Shown here one piece after another: positions 51,712 to 61,439 of a DNA stretch of 64,000 nt. Position 1 is the stretch's first letter. Each line of letters starts with the position of its first letter. Source of the stretch: Portunus trituberculatus (lineage: Eukaryota; Arthropoda; Malacostraca; Decapoda; Portunidae); assembly GCF_017591435.1 (NCBI RefSeq), contig NC_059301.1, positions 13,677,254 through 13,741,253 of the forward strand, given 5' to 3'. Made by a program: the position numbers and the translations under genes. Under the pieces are notes generated by a model. That model was given only the letters and a program-made list of their open reading frames with translations. It ran no database searches and had not been told where the DNA came from.

Positions 51712-53340
51712 CTCACTCTGTATGGGGGCCACTTGACAGGCTTTTCGTCCCCAACATTAATATCGTGTGTTTTTAACTGTGTCCTGCCCGGGACACTGCT
51801 AAACACTGAAGAGTACTTTCTCAGCCGCTCAAGCAACTCATATTGCTGATCCCCTAAATGTTCAACCTTCTCTTTCAAGAGATGGAGGCTATTCCGTTCC
51901 CACTGCCCTGTAGGAACAACAGGTTCAGGCCCAATAACTTCTGGAGCCTCTCCCTCCCGGCAGAAAAATAAAACTGAAGATGCCTCTTGCACGGCAGAAC
52001 TAAAAGAGCCCTTCTGGCTAGTAGAACGAAAATAGGGCTTCAGCATGTTAACGTGACACAGCTGAGCCCTCTTGCGCCGGTCAGGAGTGACCACCAGGTA
52101 GTCGAGGTCACCTACCTTCTTCTCTATAATATAGGGGCCACTATAGCGGGCAGCAAGCGGCTGGCCCTGAAGTGGTAACAGCACGAGCACTTCATCTCCA
52201 GGGCAAAACTCCGATACTCGGCCCTTCGGTCATAATACCCCTTCATACTCTGCTGGGCCTTACACAGGTGGGCCTGCGCCACCTCTAATGCCTTGGCTAG
52301 TCTTTCTCGACTGCTCATAATGCTCTTAAGCAGTGAGACAGGGCGCTCAGGCGACGGCTGACACCAAGCCTCCCGAACTACGTCGAGCGGTCCACGCACT
52401 CGGTGTCCAAACACTAGCTGATTGGGTGAGAAACCCAAGGACTCAGTGGGCGCTTCTCTCACCGCAAATAAGACAAAGGGGACACCCTCGTCCCAATCCT
52501 TCTCTCTCTCCATGCAGAAACTCTTGAGCATGGTTTTGAGAGTTTGATGATGTCTCCCAGGGCTCCCTGAGACTGTGGATGATAAGCACTGGACACAATA
52601 TGCTTGATCCCCCACGCAGTCATCGTATCCTTAAACAACTTTGAAGTAAAGTTGGTCCCCTGATCGGACTGCAGCTCTGCTGGCAATCCAAAGTGTGTAA
52701 AGAAGGTTAACAAAGCCTTCAGCACCACCTTAGAGTGAGTGCTTCTCAGGGGAATTGCTTCAGGATACCGCGTGGTAACATCCATTATGGTCAACAAATA
52801 CTTGTGACCAGCCCTGGTAGTAGGCAGAGGACCTACTATATCAATCAAAACCCTCGTGAAGGGAGGATCAACAGCAGGGATAGGGTGGAGTGGCGCCACA
52901 GGGGGGTGTCTGATTAGGCTTGCCCACCACTTGACAAGTGTGGCAGCACTTAAGAATCGTGGCTACTTCTCCAGACATGCTGGGCCACCAAAAATTGCGA
53001 CGCAGGCGAGCGACGGTCTTTCGGATGCCCAGGTGTCCTGCCATGGGCCCCTCATGTGCCAACAGCACAAGTGCCTCACGCAGCTTCTGCGGCACAACTA
53101 CTTGCAATAACTCACCACCGTCACTCTCCTGCCATCTACGACACAACACCCCTTGATGCAAGACAAACTCCTCACTTCCCTCACCCACTCGAGCAAAGAA
53201 GGAGGCCAACGCCGGGTCCTCCTGCTGCCTACGAATGAGCTCTGCAGGCTCTAGCTGGGTAAGAGAAAGGGGGACTATAGGGTCATGGGGTTGAGGCAAC
53301 GCTGCAACCCTACGTCCCACACGGCATCGAGGACGGAGAG
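51712..53340 (-). pseudogene. Gypsy integrase module, right internal region
   Basis: The minus strand again carries the pre-integrase linker, zinc finger, D, D and E core and GPY/F module. Here the zinc finger is complete (CCHTCQ), unlike the other copies. Open segments are 53320-52868, 52899-52459, 52615-52124 and 52190-51654, with single-base frame changes between them. The reverse-transcriptase start stops after 'PPYRVSPG' with an unrelated tail. Confidence 0.85.
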
Positions 53341-53559
53341 CTCACTCGGTATGGGGGCCACTTGACAGGCTTTTCGTCCCCAACATTAATATCGTGTGTT
53401 TTTAACTGTGTCCTGCTCGGGACACTGCTAAACACTGAAGAGTACTTTCTCAGCCGCTGAAGCAACTCATATTGCTGATCCCCTAAATGTGCAACCTTCT
53501 CTTTCAAGAGATGGAGGCTATTCCGTTCCCACTGCCCTGTAGGAACAACAGGTTCAGGT
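53341..53559 (-). pseudogene. Gypsy integrase module, partial unit at right border
   Basis: Only the post-integrase linker ('VVPTGQWERNSLHLLKEKVA' to 'YRVSSPSSMPCG') remains. It is cut by a (GT)n tract at 53559-53584, the right border of the complex. Confidence 0.85.
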
Positions 53560-53584
53560 GTGTGTGTGTGTGTGTGTATGTGTG

Positions 53585-53814
53585 AGAGACAATTTAACTG
53601 TCTGAACATTTGCTTCTTGCTTGGTGGAATACCATAAGAAAACTCTCAATGTCATTCACAAAAAGGAAAATAGAAAAGAATCTGAGAGAAATAACAGCTT
53701 ATTTTTTAGGCATTTCTGATATTCCATTGGTGGCACCTTTGAAAACTGTAGTCTATACTTACACCACACCATGTTATTGAGTTGAAAGGGAGGTCACAGC
53801 AGGGAGAGGACTAA
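53585..53814. other. Short unique spacer before the sirtuin
   Basis: No exon with an initiator codon could be joined in frame to the first sirtuin exon. An ATG near 53651 opens a frame that stops before the sirtuin exon and has no obvious donor. Confidence 0.45.
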
Positions 53815-54023
53815 CAGACCAGTGTGCAGTTTGTCAGGTGTTCGGGATGGTGTGCAGCGCAGAGAGGCGACCAACACAGCAGGAGGTCGTCATCCTTGGG
53901 AAGCAACAAACCACCATTGCAAGACATTGAGAATGTGGCCTCTTATATCAAGCAGCAGGCAAACAGCATCCTGGTGATGGTTGGGGCAGGCATGAGCACA
54001 CCCTCTGGGATTCCTGACTTTAG
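53815..54023 (+). CDS. Sirt3: Sirt3 exon 1 seen
   Basis: Open from 53815 to the donor 'tttag|gtgagt' (phase 2). The exact 5' edge is uncertain; 'tttgtcag' at 53837 and 'gtgcag' at 53829 are possible acceptors. It contains an Arg/Ser-rich leader and 'ILVMVGAGMSTPSGIPDF'. Confidence 0.85.
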
Positions 54024-54035
54024 GTGAGTTGAAAA

Positions 54036-54097
<62 letters not shown>

Positions 54098-57000
54098 CAT
54101 TATTATTGATGTTAAATGTACAGCTACTATTTGTATCATGGTATGTGGTATATACTATTTCTCATGCTGTTAACATAGAATTATACTATTAATATTGCAT
54201 TCAATTTATGTTCCAGGATTTTTGTATTTTATTCATTGTTAACTAATTTTACTGATTGTAGTTTGTGTTGTGCAGGTCTCCAGGGACTGGCCTGTATGAC
54301 AACCTGCAGAAGTATGACCTGCCATACCATGAGGCAATCTTTGACATCCACTACTTCATGATGGACCCTCGGCCTTTCTTTACTTTGGGTGAGCAACAGA
54401 TGGGTGAAGCTGTGTTGCCTAACAGAGTAAACTTGTCAGAGGCCAAGAACACATTATGTGCTGGCTTTCATTCTATTTGAATTACATCCATGTGTGGTCT
54501 GTGTCCACATCAACTTCACTTCAGAAACATTCATGACAATAAGGACCAGTTTCAGGTAAAGGAGATAGTAGTATAAGGAACCACTTGGAGTCCTCTCTGT
54601 CTGTAGGAAACAACAAATACATTGATAGTATTACATGTGATCATGTTTTTACTCATTTATAATAGTTTACTCTGAACATAGTTTGTAGGGTTTTCTTTTG
54701 TAAAATCAAAGAAAACTAAACTGAAACTTTTTAAAGTCTATTTTCATTACTTATTTCTCACTTTTATGTGTGGTAGTGATACTAATCATGATTTGCATTG
54801 CAACTTTTGGGCCGCCGTGGTATAGTGGAACCATGCGTGCTTTGGGATCCGAGGGGTCTCCAAGGGCACGGGTTCGAATTCTGTCCACGGTCTGAGTGTA
54901 GGTTGGGCTTCCTCGCTCGGGGCAACGGTTTCCTAGCGGGTGGGCTTTGAGATAGGAGGTACCCTAAAAAGTATCCCCTTTAGTCCATAAATTCCTGTGA
55001 AAAGCCCACATGGTATAAATAAAAAAAAAAAAAAAAAAACTTTAATTGGCATCTCTTTTCAATTATAGTATTTTGATATTAACCTTGATATGATCAGTTT
55101 TTGAAGTCTCATAATCTTTAAACAAGTTGTACCAACTGTTCTGTGATGGATAGTGTCAGTGTTATTCCTAAAATGAACCAAAAATTGCTAGATATATATA
55201 TAGAGAGACAGAAATTATCTTTTGTTTCAGCTCAAGACCTGTGCCCAGGAGTGAACTACAAGCCCAACACTGCTCACCACTTCCTGAGGCTGCTGCATGA
55301 GGAGGGCAAGCTGCAGATGGTCTACACACAGAACATTGATGGTCTGGAAAGATGTGAGTCAATCTTTTGAGTTGAAAAGAAGGCAGGCTAAGCATGTCTC
55401 TAGTTGAATATTTAATTCCTTACATATTCATGTTAACTGGTCTCAAATTACAGAATATTAATGAAAATTAGTATGGACTGATGCAATTGGTAACGTAATG
55501 TAAGAAATATCAGAAAGGCTGCAAGAAGCTGCCAGGCCTACATGTGGCAATCACTGCTGCCAACATTAGATTTTAGCATCCATGATCTGAAAGTATGTAG
55601 CTAGATGAATATCATACATTTATTTATAAATCCTTATGAAGTTATGCTAAATTTGGCCAGTAGAAATACTATTTGAGATCACCTATTTGTTTCTTATCAG
55701 TGTAGCTTGCAAAAGAGTTTTCTTTTTCTTTTTTTTTTTTATGTGAGGAATGATGAAGTACTCAGCTGGTGTGTTGTCAAAAGTAAAGTTCTGGATAAAA
55801 TACACCATTGTTCAGGGGCAGTTTGTTTCATGATATAGAGTTGTCATCTTTACAGTCAACACTGCACACACTGCACAGTTCTTTGTGGCAGTTAGGTCTT
55901 CTTAGAAACTTGAAGATCATCCTTCTAGTAAGAGTCAGTAAGAACTATATTGATTTGTGATAATTGAGGCTTACATGACTAATACTTCAATCATACCATT
56001 GATATGAAATGTATGAAGAAGTTTGACTAAATTTCCAAACTTCAATTGACAAATGTGCAGAGAGCTTGTCAATGTTGCCACCTTTTTATATCAATCCCTT
56101 TATTTGAACTGAGCTGGACATTTATCCTGCACTGTGAAGCAATGGATTGTTTATTATGCACAACTTTGCATATAGGATATAATTTCCATTGCTTAGATTG
56201 TTTATTTTTAATGTGCATTTTATATCCAGATCCGGGTGTTTACTTTAGAGGTGAAGCTATTGTGCTGTGCTAAAGTGGAAGTGTTATGATGGTAAGAAGG
56301 TTTGATGAGATACAGATAATGCCTGGAGTCTAAACTTAAGGAGGTGAAAGATTCTCTGCCTCTGATTCCATAATTGTGGTTTTACTTCAGTCTAATGTAT
56401 CCTTTCTCTTTCCATCAAGTGGCTGGAATACCTGAGGAGAAACTTGTTGAAGCTCACGGCTCCTTTGCCACGGCTTCCTGCACGCTGTGTGGCCGACGGC
56501 ACGATGCTGACCAGGTGAAGAGAGCAATAGTTGAGGGAGCCGTGCCTGTGTTGTGTGAGGCGGCCAAGTGTAAGGTAATTGCTTACTTTTGAGCCAAGAA
56601 TTATAAATGAAGAATGATTTTTGTCATGAACCATCCAAGGTGTGTGGTTGATCCTGTACAATCAGGACAGGAGTCATTTCTCTTCTCCATCAGGACTCAG
56701 GGCTCTAAGAGTATTGTGGATGTAAAAGTTTTCTGCCTGCCCTCTCTTTTTGGGCTAGACAGGTTTGGTGTATCAGTGTTTGTATGCATTTTTTCATATA
56801 TATTTTGTATTAGGAATTTTAAATTTCTCCAGCCAACCTGCTACTGCTAATGTGTCTTTTCACAAATAATTCTGATGTCTCTTTTCCTCTCCCATGCATA
56901 TGTGTTGTTATTATTACATTGAAACTGAAGCATCCTCTAATTCATGTGTTCACCACCAGACTTTCACCATTCTAATTACATGTAAACTCTATATTTCTTA

Positions 57001-58592
57001 ATCCTTCACTAGTTGTTAGCATTCAGATGATTAGTAGTTATAGAATGTTTTAAGCATACGTATTTTTTATTCTTGTTTGTCTCACATTTGTTTGATCTTG
57101 TAATGAAAGATGACATGGAGAGAAATCTAACTTAGCTCAACCAAACCCATATGTGGATGTTTAGTAGGAGTTTATATCACCACTTTGACCACTTGTAAAT
57201 TCAAAGGTGCATAAAGTTACTGAACTATAAAAGAAGTTTTCAAGGTAATATTGTGCATTAAGGATTGAGTTTTAGTATGAAGGATGAGCTAAACTGTTTT
57301 TGTTCCTCCACACAGGGCAAAGTGAAGCCAGACATTGTATTCTTTGGTGAGAATCTTCCCTCAGTGTTTTGGGACTACCATCTGCAGGTTCCCTTCACTG
57401 ACCTTCTGCTGGTGATGGGCACATCCCTTGAGGTGACTGTATGCATGTACTGTACCACCACCTAAGAAAGAGGGGGGCACTGAACTACGGCTCTAGAAAT
57501 AGTGAAGAAATGGCTCACTGTGTGTTGGTCCTTAACCCCTTCAGTACTGAGACACATTTTTACATGAGTTTTGGGTACCTATGATTAGACAAATTTTATT
57601 GACATTAGGAAGGGTCTGGAGATCAGAAGATTAATGGCCATTGTTTTCACAATTTTAATCTCCACATAATTTTCTGAAGCTGTATAAAATCACGATATAG
57701 TAAGAAGAATGAATATGAAAACATTTCATGGTAGTGAAGAGGTTAAAGAAAGGTTAAAAGGATAATCTAAATTATAAGATAAATTGTTAGTATTGAAGAT
57801 TTCCTCTTGATATTGTTTGAATGAGAGAAAAGGAAAGTACAAATGCAGGTAAGGAGTTCCAGATTTCCTAAGCTTGTCTGTATGTGCTGCTTGTGCTCAT
57901 TCAAGTACATGAAATCTTAAGACAAGCTACAAAAGCCATCAAGCCTAAATTAAGCAAACTGATTAACAAGTCTATTCCATTTATTTCTTCCTTTGTCTTG
58001 GAGCAATTTTCTTCCATACTTTTTTTAATGTAACATTATCAAGCCTGAATGTATTATTTCTTTCCTATCCTGAATACTGACTGTGAATTTTTTGTAATAA
58101 TGAGTTGGATGTGGTGTGCTGAGGCTTCTCAGTGGTCCACCAGACTGTCCCTCTTTGCCAGGGGCTGATGGGGCTAAGGGTGTGAGAGATGTGTGTGTAT
58201 GAATGAGTGGTGCCTTGTTTGGGTCAGCCCATGTGGACTTTACAAATTGTAATAAGAGTGTAATTCCTTTGTAAATTGTGATTCACTTGTAGCATTGTGC
58301 AGTACAATGAGTATACACTTTTCAAGAAGACATATTTGAGGTGTTGACAGCCTTACTTGTAATCCTGCAGGTGTACCCTTTTGCTAAGATAGCGGATGAG
58401 GTGACCCGCCAAACACCAAGAGTTCTCATCAACCTGAGCGCGGTGGGAAGCTTTGGTTCTCGAGACAATGACACCGTGTTGGGGGGAGACCTGGTGCACA
58501 CTGTGGAGGAACTGACTAAGGCTCTTGGCTGGGAGGAGAAGCTTAGAGCCCTTGAGAATAATTACTTTTTACAGAATGGTAATGAAGAATGA
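53815..58592 (+). CDS. Sirt3: SIRT3-type NAD-dependent protein deacylase, six exons
   Basis: A class I sirtuin removes acyl groups from lysines using NAD+; SIRT3 orthologues act in mitochondria. Exons: about 53815-54023, 54275-54388, 55231-55353, 56420-56574, 57316-57432, 58371-58592. All junctions are GT/AG and keep phase. Motifs: 'VGAGMSTPSGIPDFRSPGTG' (NAD site), 'NLQKYDLPYHEAIF' (SIRT3-like, unlike SIRT2), 'YTQNIDGLER', 'VEAHGSF' (catalytic His), CTLC and CEAAKC (zinc), 'VKPDIVFFGENLP' and 'LLLVMGTSLEVYPFA'. The first exon is Arg/Ser-rich, as in a mitochondrial presequence, but has no in-frame ATG before the NAD motif and an in-frame TAA at 53812. The true start is probably in an upstream exon. 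Stop at 58590-58592. Confidence 0.93.
54037..54106. repeat. (ATT)n microsatellite
   Basis: ATT/TTA trinucleotide array starting about 14 bp after the donor of the first sirtuin exon. Confidence 0.96.
54275..54388 (+). CDS. Sirt3: Sirt3 exon 2 seen
   Basis: Acceptor 'tgtgcag' (phase 2), donor 'ttgg|gtgagc' (phase 1). It encodes 'SPGTGLYDNLQKYDLPYHEA' and 'FMMDPRPFFTL'. Confidence 0.93.
54389..54808. other. Intron, no further feature
   Basis: Unique AT-rich intronic sequence before the SINE. Nothing recognised. Confidence 0.55.
54809..55040 (+). mobile_element. SINE with tRNA-like head and poly-A tail
   Basis: A box 'GTGGTATAGTGG' (about 54816) and B box 'GGTTCGAATTC' (about 54871) lie in a tRNA-like 5' head, followed by about 140 bp of body and a pure A tract (55020-55039). 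'AACTTT' flanks both sides, a possible short target-site duplication. It lies in the second visible sirtuin intron, sense orientation. Confidence 0.8.
55231..55353 (+). CDS. Sirt3: Sirt3 exon 3 seen
   Basis: Acceptor 'tttgtttcag' (phase 1), donor 'agat|gtgagt' (phase 1). It encodes 'NYKPNTAHHFLRLLHEEGKL' and 'YTQNIDGLER'. Confidence 0.94.
55354..56419. other. Intron, no further feature
   Basis: AT-rich intron without recognised repeats or exons. Confidence 0.55.
56420..56574 (+). CDS. Sirt3: Sirt3 exon 4 seen (catalytic His, zinc module)
   Basis: Acceptor 'tccatcaag' (phase 1), donor 'aag|gtaatt' (phase 0). It encodes 'LAGIPEEKLVEAHGSFATAS', the CTLC pair and the second cysteine pair as C-x4-C (CEAAKC) rather than the usual C-x2-C. 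Confidence 0.93.
56575..57315. other. Intron, no further feature
   Basis: AT-rich intron, nothing recognised. Confidence 0.55.
57316..57432 (+). CDS. Sirt3: Sirt3 exon 5 seen
   Basis: Acceptor 'tccacacag', donor 'gag|gtgact', 39 codons, phase 0/0. It encodes 'GKVKPDIVFFGENLPSVFWD' and 'FTDLLLVMGTSLE'. Confidence 0.94.
57532..57746. mobile_element. MITE-like element, family 2, copy 2 (inverted)
   Basis: Starts 'TTAACCCCTTCAGTACTG' and ends '...GGTAGTGAAGAGGTTAA'. Its reverse complement matches the interior of the copy at 10249-10461 at several points. It lies in the last sirtuin intron. Confidence 0.7.
58115..58240. repeat. Dispersed repeat, copy 1
   Basis: The phrase 'ggggctaagggtgtgag...gtggtgccttgtttgggtcagcccatgtggac' recurs in diverged form at about 58870-59020 and 60595-60725. 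No coding potential and no terminal structure seen. Confidence 0.5.
58371..58592 (+). CDS. Sirt3: Sirt3 exon 6 seen (terminal)
   Basis: Acceptor 'aatcctgcag', phase 0. It encodes 'VYPFAKIADEVTRQTPRVLI', 'NLSAVGSFGSRDNDTVLGGD' and 'LVHTVEELTKALGWEEKL', ending at TGA 58590-58592. It matches the SIRT3 C-terminal NAD-pocket and helix. Confidence 0.94.
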   Translation: MYPFAKIADEVTRQTPRVLINLSAVGSFGSRDNDTVLGGDLVHTVEELTKALGWEEKLRALENNYFLQNGNEE

Positions 58593-58869
58593 GTTCCCTT
58601 TTAGACTTGCTCATTTCAGGATATAAATTGTTTGTATTTATATATAAAAATGTTATGAATGGCATTACTGCTACTATTTTGTAAATTGAAGTTTGTACAT
58701 ATTTTCTTAATAGTTTGGTAATAAGCATAATTATTTTTTTTTATGTAATACAATGTTTCTTGTTGATAAATGATGAGTTTCAATACAGTACCTTCATTAT
58801 CTGTGTGCTTTCCCTTGTCTAGTAGGACATGGTATGGAGAATGGGGATTCCTTGTTCCCTGGCTCCATT

Positions 58870-59020
58870 CCAGTTAGTTGCCTCTTACACCATGCAGGGA
58901 ACACAGTGACAATACTCTTAGCCTCTGCTGCCAGACTTTCCCTCTCCACCTGTAGTCATTGGAGCCAAGAGTGTGAGACTGTGGTGCCTTATCTGGGCTG
59001 TCCTGTGTGGGATTGCCAAT
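58870..59020. repeat. Dispersed repeat, copy 2
   Basis: Contains 'gagccaagagtgtgagactgtggtgccttatctgggctgtcctgtgtgggattg', the clearest version of the phrase found at 58115-58240 and 60595-60725. Confidence 0.55.
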
Positions 59021-59194
59021 CTACTAAACAGAATTGACAGATTTGATGCCCAGTTACAGTGTGCAGGCTTGAGGAACATGCTTAGTCTTGTATTATTCTT
59101 TCTTTGGATACTGTTTACTTCATGCCATAATCATTTTCAGTTCATTGCAAATATCTGTGCTACTATGAGAGAAACTCTACTTAATTTTTTTGTG

Positions 59195-59530
59195 CTAATC
59201 AAATGCCTTTATAATTGCATATTTTCTTGTGTTCCTTCAAATGGCCAATCTTTCTTTTATTTCAGCAATAATATTTAATTCTTGCTTTTCTTTATTTTGT
59301 GTGTTTATCAAATATTTTTTTAATTGCATATTTTCTTCATTTACCTCAAATGGTCAATCTCTCTTTTGTTTCAGCATCAATATTTCTTTTCTAATTCTTT
59401 TTTTTTATTTGTTTTCTTTCTTCTGTGTGTGTGTTTATCAAATATCTTTTTACATATTTACATATTTTCTTGTCCCCCCTTAAATGGTATGTCTTTCTTT
59501 TGTTCCTGCAATAGCATGTAATTTTTATTA
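59195..59530. repeat. AT-rich minisatellite, three units
   Basis: Three imperfect units of about 100-130 bp, each with 'atcaaat.....attgcatattttctt', 'caaatgg.caatct' and 'cttttgtttcagcaat' phrases, starting at about 59197, 59305 and 59437. Confidence 0.75.
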
Positions 59531-60330
59531 TTTCCATTCATTCTTTATTTGTATTTTTTAGGAAGGAAATGATTATGAATATAAGAGAGAAGCAACTTGT
59601 CTGGTCTATCTGCCTCTCAAGGGTGATGCCAGGCAAGTGTCAAGTGTCAAACTGTTACTTTTAATTTCTCTTCCCAAGATTACATTTTTACCATCATCTT
59701 ATACATGTGTTTTTTTTTTTCTTTACTGTTTTATTTAGTTATTTATTTCTTTTATATATGTGTGTGTCTGAGGGGAGATTTAGAACTGGTTCCTATGATA
59801 CAGTATTTATGATTTTATGCCAAAACTTATGTGTTGGAGAAGCTCAAGCTTAAGGAAAATGGAGTCTAAAGCAGGCATCACCATCATTTTATTTGTTTAT
59901 GTATTACTTTTACATGTAAGAAACACTTGCAATAAGGATAAAGAAGAGTACAAATTCATACCGACAGGAGAGCCACAAGACATGAGGGAGTGTGGTGAGG
60001 CAGAAGAGTTTGTGGACAAGATTGTGTTCAGTATAGAGATAAAATTGACCAAAGCTAGTGATGCACTTGGAATGAATAGTATTTTCTTAGTATTGTAGTT
60101 TTCATAGCAAATTTAGAGACAGACTTTATATTAGAGTAGAACTTGACTTCCAGAAAGCCCAGGCAAACTTCAATTCCAAGAAACATTCCTTGTCTGTATT
60201 CTTAGATAACTTGATGATTCATATTGATTACTTTTAATTAGTTTTGGTGCATGACACTACATAGGAAGTATCATGCATCTACTTTGATCCTGGGGTAGGA
60301 GTAGGTATAGATAGGGTAGGGAACATATGC
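59531..60330. other. No gene seen
   Basis: AT-rich unique sequence. A 93-codon open frame at 59817-60098 has no recognisable motif and no splice support; I do not call it a gene. Confidence 0.5.
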
Positions 60331-60512
60331 CTGTATTCAGAAACACCTTCCCCTTTCACAACAACAAATTTCCAGGGCCACAGAGACAACGGGCTGGGTT
60401 TTCAAGACAGTTTCTCCTTTTAGTAAACAAAAAATCTTGCCAGAACCATAAAAATACTCCTAAAAACACAAGTATTTTCAACTGGAGCCCTTGGAAAGCA
60501 GTGATGGTGGGA
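60331..60512. mobile_element. MITE-like element, family 1, copy 5
   Basis: Begins 'CTGTATTCAGAAACACC' and shares 'ttccagggccacagagacaac', 'ctgggttttcaagacagt' and 'ttttagtaaaca' with the copy at 33429. The right end is decayed near 'gcagtgatggtggg'. Confidence 0.75.
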
Positions 60513-60594
60513 GAACAAATTGATTCAAGAATTACAGTCTCATTATGAAGTGGCTGCAGTAGATCAGAGAAAGTTGTTGGGCCTTGTTGTGGAT

Positions 60595-60725
60595 GTGCTG
60601 TGTTGTGCCAGGACAGGAGTTGCTATAGTACTCGTACAGAGGGCCAAAAGACATTCCCTTTTCAATAAGACCAAGAGTGTGAATGTGTTGTGCATTGTCT
60701 GGGCCAACACATGTGGGATTGACTG
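60595..60725. repeat. Dispersed repeat, copy 3
   Basis: Includes 'gaccaagagtgtgaatgtgttgtgcattgtctgggccaacacatgtgggattg', a diverged copy of the repeat at 58870. Confidence 0.5.
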
Positions 60726-60976
60726 CTGGTCAGGTATATAGCTAGAGAGACTGAATTATCATGCTGTGATGGAGAGTATTGGTATTTTTAAGGGTGTCTC
60801 CATGATCTTGGTGATAATTTATCAAGAATTCTTTCTCAATAATAAAACATCCATGAAAATCACGTCAATTATTCCTGTCACATTTGAATGTAATCCTGGT
60901 GAGAGAACAAAGCATTTCAGATACGTGTGAATGATGCTAATGTTAAAGTGATTTATTGATGCTAGTGTGTGTGGGT

Positions 60977-61190
60977 GTAATAATAATAATAATAATACGG
61001 TTTATTAGTAATTGCAGTATATACATACTGAAAATGTACATATGGGGATTGAGGGAAACTTAAGATTAGAATCTTAACTTAGCTGTTTATGGTTGTTTAT
61101 GGTTCGCACCATGGGGGGGATAGCATTACGTGAAAATTTACATATGGATATTAAGAGAGATTCAAGATGAGAACCTAACTTAGCTTGTGT
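60977..61190. repeat. (AAT)n run and duplicated segment
   Basis: A short (AAT)n run (60979-60998) is followed by two related stretches: 'acatatggggattgagggaaacttaagattagaatcttaacttagct' (about 61037) and 'acatatggatattaagagagattcaagatgagaacctaacttagct' (about 61140). The layout could be the 3' end of a minus-strand retroelement, but no protein supports it. Confidence 0.5.
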
Positions 61191-61439
61191 GTGTGTGTGT
61201 TTTAAAGTGTACATCAAAGACTGAAAACATTTAGGTAAATTTAAGACGGAAAAAAATCCCAGGATGGAAACTCATACATGAATCCTCCAAACTGCCTTGT
61301 ATGTATCAAAAATACAAATAAATTAATAGATAATGCATAGAGAGAAATAAAATAAAGTAAAAGGAAATGCAGATAAGGTTTACAAATTATTAATCTTCCT
61401 ACATTGATACACGCTCTTGAACGCCCATCCTCCCTACTT

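Noticed and set aside
59817..60098. 93-codon open frame with a hydrophobic N-terminus
   Set aside because: No homologous motif, no splice or polyadenylation context, and AT-rich surroundings; it is likely a chance frame.
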